Shown here: one piece after another, positions 8,386 through 17,830 of the stretch | Layout: every line of letters begins with the position of its first letter | How positions within the stretch are numbered: position 1 is the first letter of the stretch | Origin: Oscillospiraceae bacterium | GTDB lineage: Bacteria > Bacillota > Clostridia > Oscillospirales > WRJC01 | DNA length: 64,000 nucleotides | NCBI GenBank assembly: GCA_009783265.1 | Contig: WRHM01000003.1 | Location: 1 to 64,000, forward strand | Reading direction: 5' to 3' | Translations under genes and position numbers: made by a program | The notes under the pieces: generated by a model | Told to the model about the DNA's origin: nothing | Database searches by the model: none | Seen by the model: only the letters and a program-made list of their open reading frames with translations

Positions 8386-9951
8386 TTAATTAAGCTCAGA
8401 AAATTTATCGTTGAATTTGTCAAACGCCTTTTGATACGCCCCGGCTTTTTTCTCATAAATCGAAGTTATATCAGGAGCGTCATTCTGCATTTCACGCATT
8501 AAATGCCCTATGTTTCCAAGACTGCCGGAATATATAATCGCGGGCTGAAATGTGTTCCCCCCGACTAAAATATCAAGCATCTGCGAAGATTCGTCGTCTC
8601 TGCTGTATTTATTTTTCAGCGCGATTTCAAAATACGCCGGAGTGACAGTCCTGTAGCCGTCGGCGGCAAGAGCCTCTGTAACTGCGCCGATCATATTATA
8701 TTTATTTGGGTCTGCCGTTACGGGAATGCTTAAAAGCGAATAATCGTCATGAGAAACAGTATAATAATTATCCTGCGCTTTATCGTATTTCGGATACGGC
8801 AATATTCCGTAACCTGCGGTCATATCCCTGAGGGTTTCGCAGATTTCCAGATTGCGCCCCAGAAATAAAGCCTGATTATTTGCGAAAAGAGTCTGTTCAC
8901 GCGTTGCGTCTTCGTTCAGATATTTTACATGCAGAGCATAATCGCCGTGAGTTAAATCATAAATTTTATTATACGCGTCAACAAATTTTTCGTTATAAAC
9001 ATCGACCTGAAGAGTCCCGTCGCTTTCGGTTTTACTGAGCGGAAGCTGGAAAGCGGCAAAGTAAACGTCATACCAACGCGTAACGAGCCCGTATAAATCC
9101 TCTAAATCATATTTCCCGTCCCCGTTTAAATCTTTTGAAACGTTTCTTACTATTTCATCGTATTTGTCAAAAGTCCATTCACCGTCAAGAACTAATTGAT
9201 AAAGATTGGGAACGGCATAATCCTGAGCCAAATCTTTGTTAAAAAAAAGGCAATTAAGGCTTCTGATTAAAGTAAGCGTATAATCTCCCGTTATAAAATA
9301 TAATTTATCTGCTATTTTTAAATTTGTCGTGATAGAATCGGGCCACCACGGTTTTTCATAATCTATATTCGCAAATTCGGCAAGATTTAAAAAATTGCCG
9401 TCGAGTGCAAACGGGGTTATATAATAAGCGTATCCAGCAATAATATCATAATCGTCGCTTCCGGCTTTTATCGACGCTTTCATTGGCGATAAAAACTGAT
9501 TCTGGTTTTCCCAGTTCCCTAATCTTTTTACGGGGACTATTTTTACGTTGAGCCTGTCTTCAACCGCAATCTGCCGCCTGTATAACGCGTCGTTTACGAC
9601 TTCCCCTATTTCGTCTTCGGCAAATTCGCAGTTATATTCGCCGTCCGCCCTGACTAAAGCCCTGTATTCAGCTCCGCCGAAATCAAGGTTATCGGGAAGG
9701 CTGTCTTTAAAACCTGCGCGGCTGTCGGTATCTGTATCATTTTCTTCAACATCAAGCGGTTCGGGAATTTCGTTTGATTTTATTTCGTCGTCTGATTTCT
9801 GCGCGTCATTTTGACTTTCATTTTTATCTTTATTTTCGGTATCGCCGCCGCTGTTGCTGCCGCATGACGACAACGCGGCGGCGAGCATAATAATTATAAC
9901 AAATAAAAAAATGACGCGGCATAATAATTTTTTTTCGTTTATAATTTTCAT
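8386..9951 (-). CDS. Extracellular solute-binding lipoprotein (family 1-like)
   Basis: This 521-residue protein has a signal peptide with lipobox LSSC (Cys30), an acidic and Asn-rich linker to about residue 75, and a solute-binding domain of ABC sugar-binding type. It carries the calcium-loop motif DLNGDGKYDLED near residue 275. It is the first gene of the minus-strand run and is preceded by an extended -10 promoter at 10013-10041. Being immediately upstream of nagB suggests an amino-sugar-containing ligand. The nearest paralogues are at 1675 and 31981. No permease or ATPase gene neighbours it, so it must work with transporter parts encoded elsewhere or serve as a surface binding or sensing protein. 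Confidence 0.88.
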   Translation of the reverse strand: MKIINEKKLLCRVIFLFVIIIMLAAALSSCGSNSGGDTENKDKNESQNDAQKSDDEIKSNEIPEPLDVEENDTDTDSRAGFKDSLPDNLDFGGAEYRALVRADGEYNCEFAEDEIGEVVNDALYRRQIAVEDRLNVKIVPVKRLGNWENQNQFLSPMKASIKAGSDDYDIIAGYAYYITPFALDGNFLNLAEFANIDYEKPWWPDSITTNLKIADKLYFITGDYTLTLIRSLNCLFFNKDLAQDYAVPNLYQLVLDGEWTFDKYDEIVRNVSKDLNGDGKYDLEDLYGLVTRWYDVYFAAFQLPLSKTESDGTLQVDVYNEKFVDAYNKIYDLTHGDYALHVKYLNEDATREQTLFANNQALFLGRNLEICETLRDMTAGYGILPYPKYDKAQDNYYTVSHDDYSLLSIPVTADPNKYNMIGAVTEALAADGYRTVTPAYFEIALKNKYSRDDESSQMLDILVGGNTFQPAIIYSGSLGNIGHLMREMQNDAPDITSIYEKKAGAYQKAFDKFNDKFSELN

Positions 9952-10012
9952 AATATTTTTCCCCTTTAAAACAATTTTTTAATTATTCACTCACTTGTTA
10001 TATATTGGGGTT

Positions 10013-10041
10013 ATTATATCATATATAAATTAAATAATCAA
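10013..10041 (-). promoter_or_regulatory. Promoter of the solute-binding protein-nagB operon
   Basis: On the minus strand TTGATT (10041-10036) is followed after 17 bases by TATAAT (10018-10013), with TG one base ahead of the -10 (extended -10). It lies about 60 bases upstream of the start at 9951. A weak plus-strand promoter for the gene at 10092 may overlap it (TTGTTA 9995-10000, TATCAT 10017-10022), so the two divergent transcripts could be controlled together. Confidence 0.7.
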
Positions 10042-10091
10042 CTATTTTCATATTTTTAAAAAGAAAAAAGAAACGGAGGTTATATTATAAA

Positions 10092-11855
10092 ATGCAAAAA
10101 ATACATAATAAATTTATTGAAATAAATATAAACGAGGAAAGCGGATCTGTTACTCTGACTGATAAACTTCGGGACATGGACTGGATTCTTGACGGAAATA
10201 AAAGCGAAAACTTGCAATTTGAATATAAATTACATGACAATTATATCGAGATAAAATATATTTATGACGGTGACGAAAATATAAAATCCGTGACGATGCC
10301 GTCTGCGTTTTCGCCGTCCGGAAATACAAAAAAATATTTATTCCCGATAATGCAGGGAATGCTGTGGGATACGGCCGATAAAAATTTCACGTCGCCTTTT
10401 GAGTCTTACCGGGGCGAAGCCGGACATCACGGGTTTTCTATGCCAATGTTTGCTGTACTGGGCGATAACGGCGGATTATTATATATATCCGAAACGCAGG
10501 ACGACTGCCATTGGGTTATATCGCGTAAATCTGACGGCACAACGCGGTGCGATAATATTCAGACAGATTCAATCGGAACAATGCGTTACGACCGGATAGG
10601 GCGTATATATTTTACCGACCCGTCGATTACAAAAGCGGCGAAATGCTATAAAGCGAGAATAATTGAAAAAGGCAGGTTTATAACTTTTAAAGAAAAAATC
10701 GAAAAATATCCGTCTGTCAGGAATTTATTCGGCGCGCTTATGTGCTATATAGGCTATTGTCAGGACGATATTGATTACGTTGAAAATTTCAAAAAATTAA
10801 AAGCATACGGATTCGAACGCGCGCTTGTATATCCTGTAAGATTTAACACATATACGCAGGATTTCAAAATGGGCGGCGTTGCTCCGGTTAATTTATCGGA
10901 TTCTGATATTGCGTCAATAAAAGAACTTGGATACGACGTTGCCCCGTGGTCGTGGATCAACGAGGCTATCGACGACGGCAGCGAATATATAAACAACATA
11001 TATCGCTCCAACCGCGACGGAGATAAAAATCTGACATGGCAGATAGACGATTTTAAATATTATAATATCTGCACTGCTTTTTTGGAAGATTTTTATCTTT
11101 CGCAGAAAAAAACGCGCACAAAAGATATGACATGGGACCATTTTGACGTTGTTACCTGTGCCACCAACAACGAATGCCACGCGAAAAATCACGCGGCTCA
11201 TATAAACAGGGTTATGACTAAAACTGAGGACAGAGAGTATATCCGTAAATTATTGCTTTGCGCGAGAGAAAATACCGGGGCAGTCAGCAGCGAGAGCTTC
11301 AACGACGCTTATTCCAGAGAATACGACATAGGCTCTGTCAAAGCATGGGCGCAGTATGATTCTTTTATGTTTAAGCCAATACCCCTTACTATGCTCGTAT
11401 ATCACGACAGCATGATACATTCTTGGTGGGAAGTACACAATTACAACAGCAAATATTTCGGCGCGAATATGTTCCCGTTTTATCAGTACGGCGGCGGACG
11501 GTGTGAACTTATGGCGGCAATGGACGCGCTATACGGTCTGCCGCCGGATGTGTTCCCGTTCGGGGCGCAGTATTGCTGGACGGGTAACGGAAAAGAGACA
11601 ATGTTATATCGATTCCGTTTCGATGATCCCGAGACTCAGCACGCTTTAAAAATCGCGCTGCCTGTCGCGAAAAATCACGCAAAAGTAGGTATGCTGGAAA
11701 TGACGGATTTTGAATTTTTAACAGATAATTATAATTTACAGCGGACTGTTTTTGATGACGGAACGGTTATATACGCTAATTTCGGATTAAATACGATTAA
11801 TCATTCAGACTGCGGTGTTTTACTGCCACAGTCATGGAAATACGGAATATTATAA
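10092..11855 (+). CDS. Putative glycoside hydrolase, TIM-barrel type (GH101/GH129-like)
   Basis: The 587-residue protein has an N-terminal beta-rich part to about residue 200, then a TIM-barrel-like part from about 210 to 500, and a short C-terminal beta part. Possible acidic residues are Asp352 in WDHFDVV and Glu401 in SSESFNDAYSREYD. The layout resembles GH101/GH129 alpha-N-acetylgalactosaminidases, but the family cannot be fixed by eye. There is no signal peptide, so the substrate is an imported oligosaccharide. The ATG has a GGAGG site 12 bases upstream. It diverges from the solute-binding protein-nagB operon and is followed by the sulfatase gene, supporting a role in breakdown of amino-sugar-containing glycans. 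Confidence 0.55.
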   Translation: MQKIHNKFIEININEESGSVTLTDKLRDMDWILDGNKSENLQFEYKLHDNYIEIKYIYDGDENIKSVTMPSAFSPSGNTKKYLFPIMQGMLWDTADKNFTSPFESYRGEAGHHGFSMPMFAVLGDNGGLLYISETQDDCHWVISRKSDGTTRCDNIQTDSIGTMRYDRIGRIYFTDPSITKAAKCYKARIIEKGRFITFKEKIEKYPSVRNLFGALMCYIGYCQDDIDYVENFKKLKAYGFERALVYPVRFNTYTQDFKMGGVAPVNLSDSDIASIKELGYDVAPWSWINEAIDDGSEYINNIYRSNRDGDKNLTWQIDDFKYYNICTAFLEDFYLSQKKTRTKDMTWDHFDVVTCATNNECHAKNHAAHINRVMTKTEDREYIRKLLLCARENTGAVSSESFNDAYSREYDIGSVKAWAQYDSFMFKPIPLTMLVYHDSMIHSWWEVHNYNSKYFGANMFPFYQYGGGRCELMAAMDALYGLPPDVFPFGAQYCWTGNGKETMLYRFRFDDPETQHALKIALPVAKNHAKVGMLEMTDFEFLTDNYNLQRTVFDDGTVIYANFGLNTINHSDCGVLLPQSWKYGIL

Positions 11856-11861
11856 ATCATA

Positions 11862-11890
11862 TTGACGAACTTAATATAAAATTGTATAAT
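11862..11890 (+). promoter_or_regulatory. Promoter of the sulfatase gene
   Basis: TTGACG (11862-11867), 17 bases, TATAAT (11885-11890). It starts just after the stop of the putative glycosidase at 11855, so the sulfatase can be made from its own transcript. Confidence 0.72.
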
Positions 11891-11944
11891 TAACAAATAA
11901 ATTTATGTTATATTATTAAATAAACATGGAGGTTTAAATTATTT

Positions 11945-13396
11945 ATGCGAATTCTTTTTATTGATATTGACACTTTGAGGCCGGATCATATAGGCTGTTA
12001 CGGCTATTCGCGCAATACAACGCCAAATATAGATAAAATATGCGCGGACGGGGTAAAATTTAATCAGCACTACTGCGCGGACGCGCCGTGCCTGCCATCA
12101 AGAGCAAGTCTTATTTCCGGCATGTTTGGAATACGACACGGAGCAGTCGGCCACGGCGGGACTGCGGCAGACAGACGCTTCACAGGGAAAGACAGGGGAT
12201 TCAGCGATATTCTTGACAGGGATAATTTTATCAATATTTTCAGGAAAGCGAACATGAAAACTGTCTCGATAAGCACGTTTGCCGAACGCCATTCGTCATG
12301 GTGGTTCAACGCTGGATTTAACGAAACATATAACGTAGGTAAATCCGGTATGGAATCCGGAGAAGAAGTGCTTCCAGTCGCCCTTGACTGGATTGACCGG
12401 AACGCTGAAAACGATAACTGGTTTCTTCACGTTCATTTGTGGGACCCGCACACCCCGTACAGGGTTCCGGAAAGTTTCGGCAACCCGTTTGAAAACGAGC
12501 CGCTTGACACTTGGATTAATCAGGAGGTTTTCGACAGGCATTTACAGCATGTCGGGCCTCACTCTATAAACGAGATAAGTATGTACGACGACATCGAAAA
12601 TCCGAAATTCCCGCGTCACCCGGGCAGCGCAAAAAATCTGACTGAGTTAAAAAAGCTCATAGACGGATACGATACAGGGATATTTTACGCGGATTATCTT
12701 GTCGGGCAGATTATAAATAAATTAAAAGACATGAAAATATATGATGACTTGTGCGTTATAATTTCATCTGACCACGGCGAAAATATGGGCGAACTGGGAA
12801 TATATTCAGAACACGCGACGGCGGATTATGCGACTTGCCGTATCCCGTTGATTATAAAATGGAACGGCGCGGCAAAAAATTATACGGATAATAAAATTCA
12901 CTGCAATGTTGACCTTGCGCCGACTTTCGCGGAACTTCTGAATATAAAGCCTGGCAATAACTGGGACGGCGTGAGCTTTGCCGATACTGTATTGCATAAA
13001 AAAGAAACCGGGCGCGAAAGTCTTGTTATATCCCAGATGGCGCATGTCTGTCAGCGTTCGGCAAGATTTGACGACTGGCTTTATATAAGAACATATCACG
13101 ACGGGTTTCATTTATTTGACGATGAAATGCTGTTTAATATTGCCGACGATCCTTATGAACAATACGACATAAAAGATAAATTCCCGGATATATGCGCGAA
13201 AGGCGCAAAAATAATTCTGGACTGGCATGACTGCATGATGAAAAAATCATCATGCGTTACCGACCCGATGTGGACTGTCTTGCAAGAAGGCGGACCGGCA
13301 CATACAATAGGCGCGCTTGACGGGTATATAAAAAGGCTCAGGGAAACAGGAAGAAGCGCAGGCGCGGATAAATTAGAGCAAAAATATAAAAAATAG
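11945..13396 (+). CDS. Sulfatase, Cys-type (formylglycine-dependent)
   Basis: The 483-residue protein begins with the metal-binding strand FIDIDTLRPDHIGCYGY and carries the sulfatase signature CLPSR at residues 49-53; Cys49 would be oxidised to formylglycine. Later segments HVHLWDPHTPYR and ISSDHGENMGE supply further metal ligands. It removes sulfate ester groups, here probably from a sugar. No signal peptide is present, so it acts inside the cell on imported sulfated saccharides. In anaerobes the maturation needs a radical-SAM enzyme (anSME), which is not in this window. A GGAGG site precedes the ATG. It has its own promoter and a terminator hairpin just after the stop, and converges on the gene ending at 13460. 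Confidence 0.92.
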   Translation: MRILFIDIDTLRPDHIGCYGYSRNTTPNIDKICADGVKFNQHYCADAPCLPSRASLISGMFGIRHGAVGHGGTAADRRFTGKDRGFSDILDRDNFINIFRKANMKTVSISTFAERHSSWWFNAGFNETYNVGKSGMESGEEVLPVALDWIDRNAENDNWFLHVHLWDPHTPYRVPESFGNPFENEPLDTWINQEVFDRHLQHVGPHSINEISMYDDIENPKFPRHPGSAKNLTELKKLIDGYDTGIFYADYLVGQIINKLKDMKIYDDLCVIISSDHGENMGELGIYSEHATADYATCRIPLIIKWNGAAKNYTDNKIHCNVDLAPTFAELLNIKPGNNWDGVSFADTVLHKKETGRESLVISQMAHVCQRSARFDDWLYIRTYHDGFHLFDDEMLFNIADDPYEQYDIKDKFPDICAKGAKIILDWHDCMMKKSSCVTDPMWTVLQEGGPAHTIGALDGYIKRLRETGRSAGADKLEQKYKK

Positions 13397-13416
13397 CGAT
13401 AATAAAACAATATATA

Positions 13417-13440
13417 AGGGGCGGTTTCCATGCCGCCCCT
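13417..13440. terminator. Bidirectional terminator hairpin
   Basis: AGGGGCGG (13417-13424) pairs with CCGCCCCT (13433-13440) around an 8-base loop. It lies between convergent genes, 20 bases after the sulfatase stop. The GGGGCGG core recurs in several other terminators of this window. Confidence 0.7.
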
Positions 13441-13459
13441 AAATTTATATTTATATCTC

Positions 13460-15187
13460 CTACGAATTAGCCCTGTCAAAAACGCTTTTGACAAAAGCAT
13501 TAGGATTTAAGATTTCATCGGGATTATTTGTTATAATCGTCGGGATCGTATTGTGGTCGTCGTAAATTTTAAGCCGCGTGTATTCGTCCTCGTTTCTGCC
13601 CGCAAGTCCGGCATATCCGATTGTTTTGCACAATTCGCCGAGTATAAAATCGTTTACCGCGCAGTCGCCGCCGCACCGGCTTAAATCCTGCGAGGAGTTG
13701 TGCGTATTTCTGTATAAATGCATTTGAGCGAACGAGAGTCCCTGCGCCGTGATTTCGTTCAGGCCTTCGCCGCCTATCGGCAAGCCTTCCCTGATTTCAC
13801 CGAGCATTTTTATCAAATCAATCAGGCCCTCAGTACTTGTTCTGCCCTCGACTATCGCATTGTGCAAATTATAAGTGCATAAAGTAACGTCTATAAAACA
13901 CGACGCGACCGGATAATTTTCGGCGATTTCGCGTATTCTTTTATAAAGCTCGCTGTGCCACATAGATAATCCGGTATGTATTTTCGTCATGATATTATAC
14001 TGACGGTTCCTCGGGTCTGTTTTAGCGTATTCAGTCCACGGCACGCCGAGATATTTGCCGTTGTCCCAACCCCAGCCGTAAACTGTCTTGCTGTCTATGT
14101 GAAGCATTTGAAAATCCGAAAGCATAGGATATACCTGATGAGACGGATCTATTTCCATAGCGTTCATGTGGGGCGCGATTTTAAACCCGAGTTTTGCGCC
14201 GTGCCCGAAATATTTTACAGCTGCCGCGCTTGGGGTATAATCAGGATAGTTCTGGTCGTATTTGAAATCGCGCCAATTTGACATGTGTATGACGACTTTG
14301 TTCGGATCGACATGCTTTGCGATTGCGTCAAGAACATCTGTGTCGCTGTTTGCCCAGCTCACCGCCATTTTTATATCTGACAGCCAGCCCGCGCGTTTTG
14401 ATTTTTCTTTCTGGATATTATAAGTTTTATAAAGCCAGTCTTTATAAACTTTAGCGGGAACTCTCCAGCCGCCGTCATACACGTTTATACGCCAGACAAT
14501 CCCGCCGGCAGATTTATTATTGTCGAGCGGGCCGAAGGCTTCGCTGATTAAAGCGATTCTGTACGGGTCTGAAGCATTTCCGGTCGCAAGCGATTTCGGC
14601 AGATATTTATCATCGCGGCAATGCACCCAAAATCCGTCTTTATTATCTCTTTCGCTCTCAAATATCATAAGCCCGATTTCCCAGGAAATCGGCCATTCGT
14701 ATATCGCGCCCGGTTCGTTGATCGGGTCGCCCTTGCCGTAACCGCAGTATAACGGGTCGTCGAGTTTTAATTTTAATCCCTGACAAGTCGGCGTGAACGC
14801 GTATAAATCTTTATCTATACCGCTTATATTAAAAGCACAGCCTTTAACCCCGGGCCTGCCGGATGTCGCCGACGGGCGTATCAAAATATCGCCGGTTTCT
14901 TCGTCCGCCGAAATATAAGTAACCCCGTCTCCGTACCAGCTGTGATATACAAATTCGGCGCGTTTTTCTGATAAAAGATGACACTCGACCGAGCCCGTGT
15001 TTAAATATTTTGCCCCTCCGTTCGACCAGATCACATGAACTCCGACTTCGGAAGCGTTTGTTTCTATATATTTTTTGTTGGTGAGTTTAGAGATAAGCGA
15101 AGTTATTGCCCCGTTTTCAAAAGTCGCCCTTTGAGTCGAAGTCTCGACGGTCAGAATATTATTCTCCAGCTTCATAATATTAGACAT
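13460..15187 (-). CDS. Putative glycoside hydrolase (DUF6259-like)
   Basis: The 575-residue protein has an N-terminal beta-sandwich of about 240 residues that ends in a WRVPAKVYKDWLYK segment, then a TIM-barrel-like part to the C-terminus. Candidate catalytic acids are Asp433 in SCFIDVTL and Glu474 in IGGEGLNEIT. These features resemble the DUF6259 group of putative glycosidases; the substrate is unknown. There is no signal peptide, so it should act on imported sugar. It is the last of four co-directed genes (sugar-phosphate isomerase-like, GNAT, Gfo/Idh/MocA, this one) and starts 22 bases after the oxidoreductase stop. It converges on the sulfatase, sharing a terminator with it. Confidence 0.55.
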   Translation of the reverse strand: MSNIMKLENNILTVETSTQRATFENGAITSLISKLTNKKYIETNASEVGVHVIWSNGGAKYLNTGSVECHLLSEKRAEFVYHSWYGDGVTYISADEETGDILIRPSATSGRPGVKGCAFNISGIDKDLYAFTPTCQGLKLKLDDPLYCGYGKGDPINEPGAIYEWPISWEIGLMIFESERDNKDGFWVHCRDDKYLPKSLATGNASDPYRIALISEAFGPLDNNKSAGGIVWRINVYDGGWRVPAKVYKDWLYKTYNIQKEKSKRAGWLSDIKMAVSWANSDTDVLDAIAKHVDPNKVVIHMSNWRDFKYDQNYPDYTPSAAAVKYFGHGAKLGFKIAPHMNAMEIDPSHQVYPMLSDFQMLHIDSKTVYGWGWDNGKYLGVPWTEYAKTDPRNRQYNIMTKIHTGLSMWHSELYKRIREIAENYPVASCFIDVTLCTYNLHNAIVEGRTSTEGLIDLIKMLGEIREGLPIGGEGLNEITAQGLSFAQMHLYRNTHNSSQDLSRCGGDCAVNDFILGELCKTIGYAGLAGRNEDEYTRLKIYDDHNTIPTIITNNPDEILNPNAFVKSVFDRANS

Positions 15188-15209
15188 AAATAATTTCTCC
15201 TTTTACTAC

Positions 15210-16205
15210 TTATTCGCTTAACAACGATTGGGCAAGAATTATTTCAGCGATTTTCATAGTTTTTACAGCATCGTCAAAACACGACGACGGCTGACCGCCG
15301 TTTATGCAGCAGTCAACAAAATCTTTTGCCGCGTTTAATACGCCCGTATATACATGAAATTTATCGCTCCCTGCTGATTTCTGCGCGTCATACTCTATGC
15401 CGTTTAAATTGCCATCGGAATAAATATAGCCTCTTGTCTCATGTTCGGCTTCGGCAAATATGCCCTGAGAGTGCATTTCCACGGCGAAAATTCGCTTGCC
15501 GCTCGACCAGCTGTTGATCAAATGCCCTATTGCTCCGTTATCAAAATGCAAAACCGCCGAAATAAAATTAATATCTGCCGTGCCTATTCTTTTTGCCGTG
15601 CTCTCGATTTTTACAACTTCCGAATCAACGCCGCAAATCCATCTGAGAGTATCTATCGAATGAACGCAGTCGTCCATCATGTGATCTCTCGCGCCGAGAA
15701 AATCTTTATTTACTTCGCACTTGTAAAATTTACAGAAAGCGTGGGTTATCGCGCTTTTTTTCAGGCATTCGTCGCGCATTTGCATAACCATAGGAGTATA
15801 ACGCCTTTGTAAACTTACCTGCGTCACGCAGTTATTGCGTTTGGCTATTACCTGCAATGCTCTTGCCTGATGAATAGACAACGCGAGAGGTTTTTCGATG
15901 TATAAATGCAATCCATGCTCAAGACACCACATCCATATATCATACATAATATGAGGTTGCCCGATAACAACGACAGCATCGGGTTTAAGCTCGTTTATCA
16001 TATTCTGATAATCAGACACGCCGCCTGCGCCGTATCTTTTTTCGATATTATACTTGTCCGCAGTAGTATTTAATTTCTTTAAATCAATATCGCATATTCC
16101 TGCGATTTCGATTTTTCCGGAGTCACGCAAATCCGCGAACGACGGGTATATTACCTGATTTGCGCGTCCCCCCGCGCCTATCATCACTATTTTTAGTTTT
16201 TTCAT
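15210..16205 (-). CDS. Gfo/Idh/MocA-family oxidoreductase
   Basis: The 331-residue protein starts with a Rossmann dinucleotide-binding motif, VMIGAGGRANQV, followed by GICDID, and has the family EKPLAL motif near residue 99, whose Lys is catalytic. These enzymes oxidise or reduce sugars or inositols with NAD(P), or, in some groups, cleave glycosidic bonds by an NAD-dependent oxidation-elimination route. A CVHSIDTLRW segment supplies the usual His/Asp area in the C-terminal domain. It lies between a SatA-like acetyltransferase and a putative glycosidase in one operon, so the substrate is likely a sugar or glycoside released from the same glycan. Complete and cytoplasmic. Confidence 0.88.
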   Translation of the reverse strand: MKKLKIVMIGAGGRANQVIYPSFADLRDSGKIEIAGICDIDLKKLNTTADKYNIEKRYGAGGVSDYQNMINELKPDAVVVIGQPHIMYDIWMWCLEHGLHLYIEKPLALSIHQARALQVIAKRNNCVTQVSLQRRYTPMVMQMRDECLKKSAITHAFCKFYKCEVNKDFLGARDHMMDDCVHSIDTLRWICGVDSEVVKIESTAKRIGTADINFISAVLHFDNGAIGHLINSWSSGKRIFAVEMHSQGIFAEAEHETRGYIYSDGNLNGIEYDAQKSAGSDKFHVYTGVLNAAKDFVDCCINGGQPSSCFDDAVKTMKIAEIILAQSLLSE

Positions 16206-16273
16206 GTTTTTTTCATATCCCCTTTCAAATTTTTATATATTTTATATGATTTAAATTGTATTAAAAGAAGAAA

Positions 16274-16810
16274 TCATTCCGGTAAAAGATAGAAATACAA
16301 TGCCGTTTCGCCACGGTAAACATGCGCGTCATAGACATTCCGGTCAATTCCGCCGAGTTTAAACCCGTATTTCAAATAAAAACGGCATGCTCGAAGATTC
16401 CAGTCCTGAGTTTCAAGCGAAACGCCATATAATTCATGTTCTTTTCCCCAATCGACCGCCGCATTCATGAGCATCGTCCCTACGCCTTTACCCCTGTGCG
16501 CCCTGTCAATAGCCAAATCGTCTATAAAAGCATTTTTGTTCCACCGCTTACATACGCGCAGACTGCCGACGCAGTTCCCGTCAAGCATTGCGAGAAAAGC
16601 CGCTTCATCAGGATTGTCAATATATGTCATGGGATCAAACGAATCGTCCGGATATAATTTTTCACGCGGAGTATCAAGTAATTCCTCGTAGACTTTCCAT
16701 TCCTGCCCGTTATATATAGGAACAAGCCGCCCTATTATCTCAAATGGCTCCTGCGGTCTCGGTAAAAGCGCAAGCATAGAAATATCAAAACGGACTATAT
16801 TATATACCAT
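16274..16810 (-). CDS. GNAT acetyltransferase, streptothricin-acetyltransferase (SatA)-like
   Basis: The 178-residue protein has the GNAT acetyl-CoA loop RAHRGKGVGTMLMN and the segments FEIIGRLVP, TYIDNPDEAAF, FIDDLAI and GVSLETQDWNLRACRFY, all typical of the streptothricin acetyltransferase group (SatA/YyaR of Bacillus). Those enzymes acetylate a beta-lysine amine of streptothricin; chromosomal members may have other natural amines as substrate. The ATG at 16810 was chosen because a GGAGG lies 7 bases upstream (16818-16822); the ATG at 16831 has no such site. It sits inside a sugar-catabolic operon, 24 bases after the isomerase-like gene, so antibiotic resistance is not the only reading. Confidence 0.82.
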   Translation of the reverse strand: MVYNIVRFDISMLALLPRPQEPFEIIGRLVPIYNGQEWKVYEELLDTPREKLYPDDSFDPMTYIDNPDEAAFLAMLDGNCVGSLRVCKRWNKNAFIDDLAIDRAHRGKGVGTMLMNAAVDWGKEHELYGVSLETQDWNLRACRFYLKYGFKLGGIDRNVYDAHVYRGETALYFYLLPE

Positions 16811-16834
16811 ACTTTTTCCTCCGTCATTCATGAT

Positions 16835-17662
16835 TTATTCAAACAAGCTTTTCATATACGCCAAATCCTGTTTTGTGTATGTTTCTACGTTCGGCTCGTC
16901 GCTGTACTCAGCCGGCATACATATAATACCCGAATATCCGCGCTTTTTTAAATGATTCACTGCGTCACTCCAGCTTCCGCATGCGTGCCGTCCCGTTGTC
17001 CAGTACGCGTCCCACTTCGCCTCGTCTTTTTCGGGTCCTGCCCTCAATTTCCAGTACGCCGCTTTGAAATTCACCATGCACAGCATATCCCATACTGTGT
17101 CTAATGCGAAACAAGGCTCAGTCCCTGTTAATCCGTTATGCCCTGAGTCCCATACCGCCGCGATATGCTTTGGATCATAGTCTTTTAATAAAATATATGT
17201 CTCGGCTGACGATGAAATATTTGCGTCACAGTGCATCTGCACGCCCAGAGTTACCCCGTATTTCTCACAATACGGCACCACTGCGTCATAAGTTCTCCTG
17301 ATTTGATTCAGATTCTCGAAAAATTCGACTCGCCTGTCAAGTCCCTGACATATCCTGATGATTTTTACCCCTGCTTCGCCGCACCCCGCGAACAGTTCTT
17401 CGTTTACTCCTGCCACTTTGTTGTCGCTCGTAAATTTTACGTCGATTCCTCCGGCTATGCTCCCGACAATCACTCCGAATTTGCCCAAAACGTCAACGAG
17501 TCTCTTAATTCCTTTGACCCCGTCCGACGGCTGAATCTGATAACCGTCCCTGAGCGGGTATTCAACCCCGTCGAATCCCATTCCTTTTACTAATTCTCCA
17601 AGTTCCTCCAGTGTGATGTTTTTCCATGGTTTTGTGAATACTGTAAATTTATTTTCGCTCAT
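16835..17662 (-). CDS. Sugar-phosphate isomerase/epimerase-like TIM barrel (AP-endonuclease-2 fold)
   Basis: The 275-residue protein shows the xylose-isomerase-like TIM-barrel layout: MGFDGVEYPLR near the start with the first metal Glu, GVQMHCDAN, and AAVWDSGHNG, with a metal-binding Glu in CMPAEYSDE near the C-terminus. Members isomerise or epimerise keto sugars and inosose compounds, or dehydrate them. Substrate not determined. It is the first gene of a four-gene operon ahead of the GNAT, Gfo/Idh/MocA and glycosidase genes. Gfo/Idh/MocA enzymes and this fold are frequent partners in inositol and glycoside breakdown. Cytoplasmic. Confidence 0.85.
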   Translation of the reverse strand: MSENKFTVFTKPWKNITLEELGELVKGMGFDGVEYPLRDGYQIQPSDGVKGIKRLVDVLGKFGVIVGSIAGGIDVKFTSDNKVAGVNEELFAGCGEAGVKIIRICQGLDRRVEFFENLNQIRRTYDAVVPYCEKYGVTLGVQMHCDANISSSAETYILLKDYDPKHIAAVWDSGHNGLTGTEPCFALDTVWDMLCMVNFKAAYWKLRAGPEKDEAKWDAYWTTGRHACGSWSDAVNHLKKRGYSGIICMPAEYSDEPNVETYTKQDLAYMKSLFE

Positions 17663-17698
17663 TTTAATATATTTCCCCTTTCGTTTTTGATTAAATAA

Positions 17699-17727
17699 AT
17701 TATATTATATTTTTTTACGAAAGTAAA
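17699..17727 (-). promoter_or_regulatory. Promoter of the isomerase-GNAT-oxidoreductase-glycosidase operon
   Basis: On the minus strand TTTACT (17727-17722), 17 bases, TATAAT (17704-17699), about 40 bases upstream of the start at 17662. A second overlapping TATAAT (17709-17704) is present. Confidence 0.55.
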
Positions 17728-17830
17728 GGGGTTTAACTAAAAATTCAAAACAATAAAAGGAAAAATTAACATATAAAGAGTTATAATTTAATTATAATAA
17801 AATATTTAAATTATTTAAGAAAGGTTTTTT

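Noticed and set aside
8361-8456. Longer nagB frame starting at 8456
   Set aside because: Overlaps the solute-binding protein gene; ATG at 8360 has a strong AGGGGG site.
13976-14281. Plus-strand ORF over the putative glycosidase
   Set aside because: Antisense shadow, no ribosome-binding site.
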